NCBI RefSeq assembly: GCF_019711535.1
Contig: NZ_JAIGNP010000002.1
Coordinates: forward strand, 310,001 to 374,000
DNA from: Qipengyuania aestuarii
GTDB taxonomy: Bacteria; Pseudomonadota; Alphaproteobacteria; Sphingomonadales; Sphingomonadaceae
Direction: 5' to 3'
DNA length: 64,000 nucleotides
The translations under genes were made by a program, and so were the position numbers. Each line of letters opens with the position of its first letter. Positions within the stretch are counted from its first letter, which is position 1. Below the pieces are notes generated by a model that was not told the DNA's origin, searched no databases, and was given only the letters and a program-made list of their open reading frames with translations. Of this stretch, positions 12,402 to 20,615 are shown piece by piece.

Positions 12402-13583
12402 ATGCTCGACAAACTTGCCCCTCAGGCGCCCGACGCCCTTCTCGCCCTTATCAAGATGCACGCCGCCGATCCGCGCGAAGACAAGATCGACCTCGGCGTG
12501 GGCGTCTATCGCACGAACGAAGGCGCGACGCCGGTCTTCCGCGGGATCAAGCAGGCGGAAAAGCGCCTGCTGGAAGTGCAGGATTCCAAGAGCTATCTCG
12601 GCCCCGAAGGCGATGGCGGCTTCGTGAAGGCGCTGATGCCGTATATTTTCGGCGACGACAGCCCGCTGGCCGGACGCATCGAAGGCATGCAGACGCCGGG
12701 CGGCACCGGTGCGGTGCGGCTGGCGGTCTCGCTGGCGGCCAAGGCCGGGGTCACCCGCATCCATCTGGGCATGCCGAGCTGGCCCAACCATGCACAGATC
12801 CTGCAGGACGTAGGCGTCGAAGTCGTGCCGTTCGATCACGCCAACGAAGACGGCACTGCCAATCTCGACGCCGTGCTCGGTGCGATCAAGGGAGCCGGGC
12901 CCAACGACGCCGTGCTGCTCCACGGCTGCTGCCATAACCCGACCGGCATCGATTACACGCCCGATCAGTGGACCGCGATTGCCGACGCCTTTGCGGATAC
13001 CGGCGTGCTGCCGATTCTCGATATCGCCTACCAGGGCCTGGGGCAGGGCATGGAGGAAGACGTCGCCGGTGTCCGCGCGGTCCTCGCCAAGGTTCCCGAA
13101 GCGCTGGTGGCCTATAGCTGCGACAAGAACTTCGGCCTCTATCGTGACCGGGTCGGGGCGTTCTACATGATCGCGCGCGAGGGCGGCGACATGGACGCCA
13201 TCTCCTCCAACGCCAATGCGCTGGCCCGCGCCAACTGGTCCATGCCGCCCGATCACGGCGGCGCGGCGGTTCGCCTGCTGCTGGAAGATGACGGCATGAC
13301 GGCGGTCTGGCAGGAAGAACTCGACGAGATGCGCGCCCGCATGCGCCGCGTACGCGACCGGCTGGCAGCGGCGGATAACGAGGTGCCGGGCCTCAACCTC
13401 GCCGCGCTGGGCGAGCAGAACGGCCTCTTCGCCATGTTGCCGCTGAGCAAGGACCAGATCGCGACCCTGCGCGAAGATCACGGGATCTACATGGCCGGAT
13501 CGGGCCGCATCAATGTGGCGGGTTTGCACCAGGGCAATATCGAGAAGTTCATCGCCGCGCTGGGCGAGGTGACGAAGGGCTGA
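12402..13583 (+). CDS. Aromatic/aspartate aminotransferase (PLP fold type I)
   Basis: A 393-residue enzyme from the ATG at 12402. It has the aspartate/tyrosine aminotransferase signature throughout: DKIDLGVGVYRTNEG near the N-terminus, LHGCCHNPTGID (Asn/Pro region), PILDIAYQGLGQG (PLP-contact Asp and Tyr), and the Schiff-base lysine Lys242 in SCDKNFGLYRDRVG. The substrate-carboxylate Arg is in GSGRINVAGL. Family knowledge: this reversibly moves amino groups between glutamate and oxaloacetate or aromatic 2-oxo acids in the cytoplasm. The sequence cannot separate AspC-like from TyrB-like specificity. It is followed after only 6 bp by a GNAT gene, so the two are probably co-transcribed. Confidence 0.92.
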   Translation: MLDKLAPQAPDALLALIKMHAADPREDKIDLGVGVYRTNEGATPVFRGIKQAEKRLLEVQDSKSYLGPEGDGGFVKALMPYIFGDDSPLAGRIEGMQTPGGTGAVRLAVSLAAKAGVTRIHLGMPSWPNHAQILQDVGVEVVPFDHANEDGTANLDAVLGAIKGAGPNDAVLLHGCCHNPTGIDYTPDQWTAIADAFADTGVLPILDIAYQGLGQGMEEDVAGVRAVLAKVPEALVAYSCDKNFGLYRDRVGAFYMIAREGGDMDAISSNANALARANWSMPPDHGGAAVRLLLEDDGMTAVWQEELDEMRARMRRVRDRLAAADNEVPGLNLAALGEQNGLFAMLPLSKDQIATLREDHGIYMAGSGRINVAGLHQGNIEKFIAALGEVTKG

Positions 13584-13589
13584 CAGGGC

Positions 13590-14135
13590 ATGGCGCTCGA
13601 CCGGCAACCCCTGCTGGAGACCGAGCGCCTGTCCCTGCGCCCGCTGGCCGAGGACGACCGCGAGGCCCTCTACGCCGTCGCATCCGATCCGGCGGTGTGG
13701 GAACAGCACCCGATCCACGACCGCTGGCGGCGCGAGGTTTTCGACGCCTTTTTCGACGAAGGGCTAGCAAGCGGCGGCTCGCTCGCCGTGCTGCGCAAGA
13801 GCGATGGCGCTGTCATCGGCCACACGCGCTACGACAAATTCGACGCCGATGACGGCGGCGTGGTGGAGATCGGCTGGACCTTTCTCGCGCCGTCATGCTG
13901 GGGCAGGAGACTCAACCCGGAAATGAAGCGCGCCATGCTCGCCCATGCCTTCAGCCAGGTCGCCGCGGTCGAATTCCGCGTCGGCGATACCAATTACCGC
14001 TCGCGCAATGCACTGGAGGCCATCGGCGCCGAGCGGACCGAGCGGTATGAACTGAGCCGCTATCAGGGGCGGCGCGTGGTGCATCTGGTGTATCGGATCA
14101 CTCGCGAGGGATTCGAAGACGGCCCGCTGGCCTGA
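13590..14135 (+). CDS. GNAT-family N-acetyltransferase
   Basis: A 181-residue RimJ/RimL-type acetyltransferase. The opening LETERLSLRPLAEDDREALY is the family's usual start, GWTFLAPSCWGRRLNPEMKRAMLAHAF carries the acetyl-CoA-binding region, and VGDTNYRSRNALEAIGAERT is the conserved C-terminal block. Family knowledge: such enzymes acetylate amino groups of proteins, amino acids or small molecules; the substrate is not predictable here. It starts 6 bp after the aminotransferase stop, which suggests translational linkage. Confidence 0.88.
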   Translation: MALDRQPLLETERLSLRPLAEDDREALYAVASDPAVWEQHPIHDRWRREVFDAFFDEGLASGGSLAVLRKSDGAVIGHTRYDKFDADDGGVVEIGWTFLAPSCWGRRLNPEMKRAMLAHAFSQVAAVEFRVGDTNYRSRNALEAIGAERTERYELSRYQGRRVVHLVYRITREGFEDGPLA

Positions 14136-14230
14136 CCGATCTTTCCCGCTTGCGGAACCAGCCGCCACGCATGTCGTTCTGGTTCAACGGACTGGCAAAT
14201 CAATTGCTTGGATCCGCCAAGGGGAGATTG

Positions 14231-14368
14231 ATGATGAAGAAGTTCCTGACCATGCTGCTGTTCGGTGGCACCGCGCTGACGCTTTCGGCCTGCAACACTG
14301 TCGACGGTCTCGGCGAAGACGTCGAATCGGTTGGCGACTGCGTCGACGGCGTAGAAGGCAACTGCTGA
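14231..14368 (+). CDS. Entericidin-like small lipoprotein
   Basis: A 45-residue protein beginning MMKKFLTMLLFGGTALTLSAC, that is a short lipoprotein signal with lipobox LSAC, followed by a small acidic tail NTVDGLGEDVESVGDC. GGGGAG lies six bases before the ATG. Family knowledge: entericidin A/B proteins are tiny membrane lipoproteins of the ecnAB locus, with a proposed toxin/antidote role in stationary phase. Alphaproteobacterial members usually occur alone, as here. Cysteines at the extreme C-terminus (GDC and GNC) are notable in so short a protein. A good terminator follows 40 bp after the stop, so it is probably a monocistronic unit. Confidence 0.85.
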   Translation: MMKKFLTMLLFGGTALTLSACNTVDGLGEDVESVGDCVDGVEGNC

Positions 14369-14407
14369 GCCAGCCCTTCGCGCGACATGCGCACAAGACA
14401 AGCAATG

Positions 14408-14441
14408 AAAGGCGTCGCCCCGCAGGGCGGCGCCTTCTTTT
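14408..14441 (+). terminator. Rho-independent terminator after the entericidin gene
   Basis: GGCGTCGCCC (14411-14420) pairs with GGGCGGCGCC (14425-14434), with one G-T pair and a four-base loop, followed by TTCTTTT. This is a strong stem with a T-run in the plus direction. Confidence 0.88.
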
Positions 14442-14549
14442 ATGAATAACGCTCGCCTCCGAACCGAACACTGCGATCACTTTTAGGCGCCTGACTTGAT
14501 CGCACACTGAACTGCTGTATTATAGCGCTAAATCACTTAGGAGATTAGC

Positions 14550-15671
14550 GTGAAACTTCTGGTCCAGGCTGCGGCAGTTCTTGCCCTTTGCGGTTGCACT
14601 ACAATTCCTGCAAGCGTTTCGCCTTCCTCGGCCCAGCCGGACGCGCTCGATGCCGCAGCGCCCGGTTTGATCGAGGCGAACAACGTGCCCAGCCTCGCGG
14701 TCGGCTGGATCGAGGATGGAGAAGTTGCCTGGATCGCCGTCTACGGCGAACGCGCCCCCGGCGAACCGGCGGATGACGATACGCTCTACAATGTCGCCTC
14801 GCTGACCAAGCCCGTCACGGCCGAAACCCTCCTGCGCTTGGCGGCTTCTGACACGCTCGACCTCGATGCGCCGATGGCCGCCCATTTCGTCGATCCGGAT
14901 CTTGCCCGCGATCCACGCGCAAAGACGATAACCCTGCGCCACGCGCTATCGCATCGCACCGGTGTCCCCGAAAACTGGCGCGACCGGATGGAGGGCGGCA
15001 AGCTGCGCCTCGATTGGGAGCCGGGAACCCGCGCTTATTATTCGGGCGAAAATCCGGTCATGGCCGCCCGCTACGCAGAGGCAGTCACCGAGACCCGGCT
15101 GGCCGATCTCGCCCGGCGGCACCTGTTCGGCCCCGCCGGGATGACCGACACCTTCTTCACCCCGCACTCCTCATGGCAGGGTCGCGTCGCCATGGTCCGG
15201 GGAGCGGATGGTTCGCTGCGCCTGCCCGACAATACGCCCGGAGGCAGCGCCGCCGACGATCTGCATACGACCATCGGCGATTACACCCGCTTCGTGGCGG
15301 CGGCGATGCGCGGCGACGGCCTCACGCCTGCCCTGATCGAACAGCGCGCCACCATTTATGACGACCAGACCGCGCAGGCCTGCCCCGAAGGGATAATCCC
15401 GGCGGACAAATGCCCCCGGGCGACCGGCTATGGTCTTGGCTGGATGATCTACGACAGCGGCGAAAACCGCTTCCTGCTCCATAACGGCAAGGATTGGGGC
15501 GAGCGTACCATGGCGCTGTTCGAACCCGAAAAAGGCTTCGGCATCGTCATCTTCACCAGCGGTGCCAACGGCCGCCAGGTCATCGCCGACGTGCTGCGCC
15601 TGCTGGTGGACGACGCCCCGCTCCAGACCCTCGTGCAGGCCGAAGCCGATTTCGAAAAGGCAAGGAGGTGA
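14550..15671 (+). CDS. Serine hydrolase of the class C beta-lactamase/esterase family, lipoprotein
   Basis: A 373-residue protein starting at GTG, with a strong TTAGGAG eight bases upstream. The N-terminus MKLLVQAAAVLALCGC ends in a lipobox-like LCGC, so it is probably membrane-tethered. The catalytic SxxK is Ser84-Leu-Thr-Lys87 in NVASLTKPVT; a Tyr motif YYSGEN sits ~80 residues later, and LLHNGKDWG supplies the third (HxG-like) element. Family knowledge: this fold includes esterases, D-aminopeptidases and AmpC-type enzymes; the loose motifs suggest a peptidase/esterase rather than a drug-resistance enzyme. No ampR regulator is adjacent. Confidence 0.87.
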   Translation: MKLLVQAAAVLALCGCTTIPASVSPSSAQPDALDAAAPGLIEANNVPSLAVGWIEDGEVAWIAVYGERAPGEPADDDTLYNVASLTKPVTAETLLRLAASDTLDLDAPMAAHFVDPDLARDPRAKTITLRHALSHRTGVPENWRDRMEGGKLRLDWEPGTRAYYSGENPVMAARYAEAVTETRLADLARRHLFGPAGMTDTFFTPHSSWQGRVAMVRGADGSLRLPDNTPGGSAADDLHTTIGDYTRFVAAAMRGDGLTPALIEQRATIYDDQTAQACPEGIIPADKCPRATGYGLGWMIYDSGENRFLLHNGKDWGERTMALFEPEKGFGIVIFTSGANGRQVIADVLRLLVDDAPLQTLVQAEADFEKARR

Positions 15672-15762
15672 GCGGGGTATTCGGATAGAGCCACCGTCTC
15701 TCCCAATCACAACTACCCTTCCTCACTTGCCTGCCACGCCCGCGATACTATGAGATTGCCGC

Positions 15763-16962
15763 ATGACGGGGCGTTCGATTGCGATTGCTGGATGCGGTCC
15801 TTGCGGACTGGCCTCTGCGCTGCTGCTCGCGCGGGCAGGCAATCGCGTTGTGGTTTTCGAGCGTTTTACCCAGCCTCAGCCGATCGGCTCGGGCCTCATG
15901 ATCCAGCCTACCGGGCTCGCCGTGCTGCATCAGCTTGGCCTTGCCGGTCGGATCATGGAGGAGGGGGCGCGGATAAACCGGCTCCATGGCATGGCCGCAA
16001 AGCGTGTCGTGCTCTCGGTCGGCTATGATGCATTGAAGGCCAGGCCCGCCATGTTCGGCATCGGCATCCACCGTGCCAGCCTGTTTGCCGCGCTCTACGA
16101 TGCGTTGCAGGCCGAAGGCATCGCACTGCGCACCGGTCACACGATCACCGGATCGGTCATGCACGGATCGCAGCGGTGCCTGCGTTTCGAAGACGGTCAG
16201 ACCAGCGAGCCGTTCGACCTGATCGTCGATGCGCTGGGCACGCGTTCGGCGCTTGTCTCGGGTCCGTCGGGTCAACTGCCCTATGGTGCGCTATGGGCCT
16301 CGCTCGATTGGCCCGAAGGCTTCGACCTGCCGCGCGACACGCTTTCACAGCGCTATCACCTGTCCAGCACGATGGCGGGCGTTCTGCCGCTGGGTAAAGG
16401 GAGCGGGCCGGAGGAACGGCTGGCGTTCTTCTGGTCGCTGAAGGGCAGCGATCATGCCCGGTGGCAGGATGCGGGTCTGGATCGCTGGAAGGCGCAGGTC
16501 CGCAATCTCTGGCCGATATGCGAACCGCTGCTGGATCAGATCGCCCGGCCGGACCAGCTCACTTTCGCGCGCTATGCCCATCGCACGCTGGCGCATCCGG
16601 CCGAAGAGGCGTTGATCCATATTGGCGATGCCTGGCATTCGGCGAGCCCGCAGCTGGGCCAGGGTGCAAACATGGCGCTGCTGGACGCATGGGCGCTTTC
16701 GCTTGCCCTTGCGCGCAATGCGGATGTGGCGCCGGCCTTGAAGGATGCCGTGTCGCTGCGGCGCGCCCATGTGGGAATTTATCAGTGGCTGACCTGGCTC
16801 TTCACCCCGGTCTATCAGTCCGACAGCCGGGTGCTGCCCTTCATTCGGGATCGGCTGGTCGGCCCCCTGTCCCGTCTGTGGCCAGCCAACAAGATCCAGG
16901 CGGCGATGGTCGCCGGGCTGGTAGCCAATCCGCTGCCGGAGCTTGAATTAGACTGTCGATAA
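15763..16962 (+). CDS. FAD-dependent monooxygenase (PHBH/UbiH-like)
   Basis: A 399-residue flavoprotein. The Rossmann dinucleotide motif IAIAGCGPCGLASALLLARAG is right at the N-terminus, one glycine of the GxGxxG motif being followed by Cys. The second FAD motif (GD) is in LIHIGDAWHSASPQLGQGANMALLDAWALS, and the DG-like middle motif is DLIVDALGTRS. Family knowledge: these enzymes hydroxylate aromatic or polyketide-like substrates with NAD(P)H and oxygen. The C-terminal ~60 residues carry hydrophobic stretches (VGIYQWLTWLFTPVYQ). The substrate is unknown and no pathway partner lies next to it. Confidence 0.87.
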   Translation: MTGRSIAIAGCGPCGLASALLLARAGNRVVVFERFTQPQPIGSGLMIQPTGLAVLHQLGLAGRIMEEGARINRLHGMAAKRVVLSVGYDALKARPAMFGIGIHRASLFAALYDALQAEGIALRTGHTITGSVMHGSQRCLRFEDGQTSEPFDLIVDALGTRSALVSGPSGQLPYGALWASLDWPEGFDLPRDTLSQRYHLSSTMAGVLPLGKGSGPEERLAFFWSLKGSDHARWQDAGLDRWKAQVRNLWPICEPLLDQIARPDQLTFARYAHRTLAHPAEEALIHIGDAWHSASPQLGQGANMALLDAWALSLALARNADVAPALKDAVSLRRAHVGIYQWLTWLFTPVYQSDSRVLPFIRDRLVGPLSRLWPANKIQAAMVAGLVANPLPELELDCR

Positions 16963-17121
16963 GGGAGGCGATGGCAAGGTCGGCCATCCGGTGATCAGCC
17001 TTCGACTGACGCCTTGATTGCGTCCTATCTCGGTCGAACAAAGCTGTTCAGATCGATTTTTCCCTCCCGTGCTCCCTGGGATAGCGTAAAGGTCGGGAAT
17101 TAAGACTCCAAACTGACGGTT

Positions 17122-17676
17122 TTAGACGCTCTCAGCAATTGAGCCAGACTTCCAAAGTGCGCGGTCAAGTTGTCGCAATTCGACGCCAATCTCTTTCGCA
17201 GTTGATCGGCAGAATGTTAGATATCTAATATACAGGTCGCGGGTGATGGTACGCTGTTTTGCGTGCAGTGCGTCGAGAACTTTTACGTCAATCACTGTAT
17301 AAGAGGCTGGGTTGATACAGGTCAGAATGGCGGAAGCCATTGGGATTCGTACTCCGACCAATTTAACAAGCTCGTCCACCTTTTTTCCCGTCAGCCCGCA
17401 CTCAGCAGTGGCTACATCAAGCACTTCCGATAGGAGCTCGCTGCTCTTGTTTGACTTAAGGTGATGCGCAGATCTCGGTGCTTTCCATTCAGCAATCATA
17501 AGGAGATCATCTATCTCCCGCGATCCGCTGCGGATCCGCTTGCCGGCCTCCATCGCTGCAATCTCGCGCTCGTAAATCTTGGATCGTGTCACTGCGCGAT
17601 CGAGCACACCCACACATTTCGCGCACAACTCAAATGTGAATTCAGAAATAGCCGCTTCCCTCAGTGACGAATGCAC
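17122..17676 (-). CDS. Uncharacterised protein with a helix-hairpin-helix (HhH-GPD-like) segment
   Basis: A 184-residue protein of unknown function, probably starting at GTG (17676). Two blocks can be read: an N-terminal block with DLLMIAEWKAPRSAHHL, and a block VKLVGVRIPMASAILTCIN followed by TVIDVKVLDALH. The second resembles the helix-hairpin-helix plus catalytic-Asp region of HhH-GPD DNA glycosylases, but the Lys/Gly-rich hairpin of active enzymes is weak (VGVRIPM). Base composition is visibly more AT-rich than both flanks, and it stands alone with ~150 bp of non-coding sequence before and ~95 bp after. Horizontal acquisition is plausible. It might be a DNA-binding or repair-like accessory protein; this is inference. 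Confidence 0.6.
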   Translation of the reverse strand: MHSSLREAAISEFTFELCAKCVGVLDRAVTRSKIYEREIAAMEAGKRIRSGSREIDDLLMIAEWKAPRSAHHLKSNKSSELLSEVLDVATAECGLTGKKVDELVKLVGVRIPMASAILTCINPASYTVIDVKVLDALHAKQRTITRDLYIRYLTFCRSTAKEIGVELRQLDRALWKSGSIAESV

Positions 17677-17770
17677 ATTGCACTAACGTACGTCCCTTTT
17701 TTGCATTCGGGCCTAATAGCCGCCTAGGGTTCACAAACGGAAACTGCTCCTCCCGCCTCAATCCCAAGAC

Positions 17771-18388
17771 TTACCCCGCCAGCCCCTGCATCCGTTTGAG
17801 ATAGCGCGCCAGCACGTCGATCTCGAGATTGACCGTGTCGCCTTCCTCCAGCGTGCCCAGCGTCGTCACTTCGGCGGTGTGGGGGATGATGTTGAGCGCA
17901 AAATCGCAGGTGCCATCTTCGCGGTCGCGCACCTCGTTGACGGTCAGCGAGACGCCGTCGACGGTGATCGATCCCTTTTCCGCCACGAACGGGGAGAACT
18001 CGCGGCCGATGCGGATGGCGTAGTGCCAGCTGCCGCCCTTTTCCTGTTTCGTTACCACGTCGCCTACCGTGTCGACATGGCCGGTGACGAGATGGCCGCC
18101 CAGTTCGTCGCCCAGCCGCAGCGCGGGTTCGAGGTTCAGCCTGCGGCCTTCTTCCCACATGCCGGGCACGGTGCGCGCCACGGTTTCGCCCGAAACGTCG
18201 AAGCCGATGCGGGCATGGCCTTTCTCGCCCGCCAGCGTCACCACGGTCAGGCACACGCCCGAACAGGCGATGGAGGCGCCGATGTCGATGGCTTCCGGGT
18301 CGAAAGGGCAGGAAACGGTGACATGCGCATCGCCGCGCTGTTCCACGCTGTCGATGGTGCCGATGGCGGTGACGATACCGGTGAACAT
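17771..18388 (-). CDS. ribE: Riboflavin synthase alpha subunit
   Basis: A 205-residue protein starting at ATG 18386-18388 with the invariant MFTGIV. It shows the two tandem lumazine-binding barrels of the family: SIACSGVCLTVV in the first and GVSLTVNEV in the second, with LVTGHVDTVGDV between them. It dismutates two 6,7-dimethyl-8-ribityllumazine molecules to riboflavin, the last step of the pathway. The ribD stop lies one base before its start, so the two genes are co-transcribed. ribBA and ribH are not in this stretch. Confidence 0.95.
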   Translation of the reverse strand: MFTGIVTAIGTIDSVEQRGDAHVTVSCPFDPEAIDIGASIACSGVCLTVVTLAGEKGHARIGFDVSGETVARTVPGMWEEGRRLNLEPALRLGDELGGHLVTGHVDTVGDVVTKQEKGGSWHYAIRIGREFSPFVAEKGSITVDGVSLTVNEVRDREDGTCDFALNIIPHTAEVTTLGTLEEGDTVNLEIDVLARYLKRMQGLAG

Positions 18389-18389
18389 G

Positions 18390-19379
18390 TTAGGCCTGAT
18401 CCTCTTCGATGGTGCGGCGATAGGCGGTGAAAGTGTCGCTGCCAAGCTGGCGGGTTTCGGCCAGCTGCCAGCGGCCATGCGCATGGGCCAGCGTGCCGAG
18501 GCCGATATCGCCCAGGGCGGGCATGCCGCCGCCGATGATGATGGGCGCGCGGTAGATTTCCAGCCGGTCTACCAGATCGGCTTTCAGAAAGCTGGCCGCC
18601 GCGCCTGCGCCGCCTTCGACATAGAGATGGCTCACGCCGTCCAGCCCGGCGATCTGTTCGGGTGCGTTGATGACCTTCACCCCGTCGGGCGGGACGCCGC
18701 GGGTCAGCAGCACGCGCTGCGGACTGCGGTTTTCCAGCCCCGCCAGCCGCACGTCGAGCCGGGGGCGATCCTGCCGCCAGGTGCCGCCGCCCACGAGGAT
18801 GGCATCGCTCAGCGCACGGCGCGAGTGGACATGGGCGCGGGCCTGCTCGCCGGTGATCCATTGGCTCGACCCGTCGGCGAGCGCGATGCACCCGTCGAGC
18901 GAGAGCGCCAGTTTCAGCGTGACATGCGGGCGGCCATGGCGGGCGCGGGTGAGATAGCCTTCCAGGCTGTGCTGCACGGCGGGAAGGGGGAGCAGGGAGG
19001 TTTCGATCCCCGCCTGTTCCAGCCGCGCGATCCCGGCGCCCGCGGTGCGCGGATCGGGATCCTGCGCGCCGATCACCACGCGGGCGAGGTTAGCTTCGGC
19101 CAGAAGCGTGGAGCATGCCGGACCGCGGGGCGATTGGTGGGCGCAGGGTTCCAGCGTGACATAGGCGGAGGCGCCGGCTGCGTCCTCGCCCGCCTGCGCC
19201 AGTGCCATGGCTTCGGCATGGGGGCGGCCGCCTTCCTGCGTCCAGCCGCGCGCGATGACGCGGCCATGCTTGACGATCAGGCAGCCGACGGAGGGGTTGG
19301 GGCGCGACAGCGGGCGGCCGCGCGCGGCCAGCCGGGCCGCCGCCGCCAGCCAGCGCGCATCACTCGCGGCCGGTGTCAA
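18390..19379 (-). CDS. ribD: Bifunctional riboflavin biosynthesis deaminase/reductase
   Basis: The likely start is TTG at 19377-19379, just before the conserved DARWLAAAARLAARGRPL; no in-frame ATG or GTG lies closer. This gives 329 residues, normal for RibD. The deaminase half has PNPSVGCLIV, the zinc ligand motif HAEAMAL and LEPCAHQSPRGPACS. The reductase half has RPHVTLKLALSLDG, VGGGTWRQDRP and YVEGGAGAAASFL. The enzyme deaminates and then reduces the pyrimidine intermediate of riboflavin synthesis. The start overlaps the end of the preceding coiled-coil gene by 20 bp, which suggests coupled translation. Confidence 0.92.
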   Translation of the reverse strand: MTPAASDARWLAAAARLAARGRPLSRPNPSVGCLIVKHGRVIARGWTQEGGRPHAEAMALAQAGEDAAGASAYVTLEPCAHQSPRGPACSTLLAEANLARVVIGAQDPDPRTAGAGIARLEQAGIETSLLPLPAVQHSLEGYLTRARHGRPHVTLKLALSLDGCIALADGSSQWITGEQARAHVHSRRALSDAILVGGGTWRQDRPRLDVRLAGLENRSPQRVLLTRGVPPDGVKVINAPEQIAGLDGVSHLYVEGGAGAAASFLKADLVDRLEIYRAPIIIGGGMPALGDIGLGTLAHAHGRWQLAETRQLGSDTFTAYRRTIEEDQA

Positions 19380-19860
19380 TCGCGGTGTCCGCCTGATCCT
19401 GGCGCGCAGCGCCCTCGCGTGTACCGTCCTCACGCGCGCCGAAGAGCCGGTCGAGCCGTTCCTGTTCGGCGCGTTCCTCGGCCAGCCGTTCGGCTTCGGC
19501 CTCGGCTTCCATCGTTTCCACATCGAGACCGGTGGCCGCGCCCAGCGTCCGGTAGATATCGCGCTTGCGCTCCTCGATCCGGGCGCGTTCGGCGGCGCGT
19601 TCTTCCTTCAGCTTCTGGTTCTCGATGTTGGAAAGGCGGATTTCCTCGTCGGTCCGGCCATCGGCGAAGGTGGTGATATAGGTCACCTTGGGCTGTTCGG
19701 GCGGGTAGAAGTAATTTTCCTGCGTGATCCAGAACAGCAGGGTCCCCGACATGGCGAAAGACGCGGCCAGGATCGGCCAGCGATAGGGGGTGGGCCGTTT
19801 CCATTCGGTCCAGAAATCGGCAAATCCGCCGACCGGGTTGATCCTGTTTCTCAAGCGCAT
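19360..19860 (-). CDS. Membrane-anchored coiled-coil protein of unknown function
   Basis: A 166-residue protein that I do not recognise by name. It has a basic N-terminus, one transmembrane helix at ~29-46 (WPILAASFAMSGTLLFWI), a short extracytoplasmic-looking segment, then a charged heptad-rich helix from ~80 to ~145 built of E/R/A repeats. Gene order puts it directly before ribD with a 20-bp overlap, but nothing in it points to flavin metabolism. It probably belongs to a lineage-restricted family. A structural or scaffold role at the membrane is possible but unproven. Confidence 0.75.
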   Translation of the reverse strand: MRLRNRINPVGGFADFWTEWKRPTPYRWPILAASFAMSGTLLFWITQENYFYPPEQPKVTYITTFADGRTDEEIRLSNIENQKLKEERAAERARIEERKRDIYRTLGAATGLDVETMEAEAEAERLAEERAEQERLDRLFGAREDGTREGAARQDQADTAIDTGRE

Positions 19861-19892
19861 GATGACACGATAATAGCAGATGCACCTTAGCG

Positions 19893-20615
19893 CTAGCTGA
19901 AGCTGGCGTAGAGCGTGCGGCCATGCTCCTTCAGCCAGCGATTGGCTTGCTCGATATCGCCCTCGTAGATCCGGCCCAGCAGCGCGTGGAAAGCGGGCGA
20001 ATGGTCGAAATGGACGAGATGGGCGACTTCATGCGCCACCACCGAGCGGCGGACGAAATCGGGCGCCTGGACCAGCCGCCAGTTGAGACGCAGCACGCCC
20101 TTGCTCGAACAGCTGCCCCAGCGGCGTTTGGCGCGGCTCAGCCGGACTTCCGCCGGGGGCAGGCCTGCACGCTCGCAATATTGGCGGACATCCTCGGTCA
20201 TTACGGCGATTGCCGCCCGATCAAGCCAGTGTTCGAGGCGTTTTCCGGAACACTCGCGCGGGCCGCCGAGCTGCAGGCGGCCCTCTTTGAAGAGAGGTTT
20301 GCGGGGGGCATCCTCGCGCCAGTCCACGGGTATTTCACTGCCGCGGTAGAGGACCTTGCCGGCGGTGACAGGGTCCTGTTTTTCAGGGATTTTTTCGAGC
20401 TGGCGGGCCAGCCATTCGCGCCGATCCTCGGCAAAGGCGACCGCTTCTGTGGAAGCGCACCAGCGCGGCAGGGTGATCCGCACCGCGCTGCCATCGGGCG
20501 CCAGCCGCATGGTCAGCCTTTTCGCCGTCTTATGCCGCCGGATTTCGATCGGAAGGACCCGCGAACCCACGGAAATCTGCGGGTCGGCGCTTGCCTGCCG
20601 CAGCCATTCGATCAT
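19893..20615 (-). CDS. YgjP-like zinc metallopeptidase domain protein (DUF45)
   Basis: A 240-residue protein from the ATG at 20613-20615, which overlaps the upstream stop by 4 bp. The N-terminal half holds LPIEIRRHKTAKRLTMRL, the conserved opening of this family. The catalytic zinc site is HEVAHLVHFDHS, with a distal Glu expected in the following helix (LLGRIYEGD). The block RRWGSCSSKGVLRLNWRLVQAP is the family signature ahead of the active site. Family knowledge: members are often encoded next to restriction or housekeeping genes, and their substrate is unclear. Here it sits in a run with the YcgN-like and SCO1 genes. Confidence 0.9.
   Translation of the reverse strand: MIEWLRQASADPQISVGSRVLPIEIRRHKTAKRLTMRLAPDGSAVRITLPRWCASTEAVAFAEDRREWLARQLEKIPEKQDPVTAGKVLYRGSEIPVDWREDAPRKPLFKEGRLQLGGPRECSGKRLEHWLDRAAIAVMTEDVRQYCERAGLPPAEVRLSRAKRRWGSCSSKGVLRLNWRLVQAPDFVRRSVVAHEVAHLVHFDHSPAFHALLGRIYEGDIEQANRWLKEHGRTLYASFS

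Noticed and set aside
11265-13718. A very long open frame (817 codons) on the minus strand.
   Set aside because: It covers tRNA-Ser, eipA and the aminotransferase on the other strand. Its translation is Gly/His/Arg-rich with no family motifs, as expected of antisense frames in GC-rich genes.
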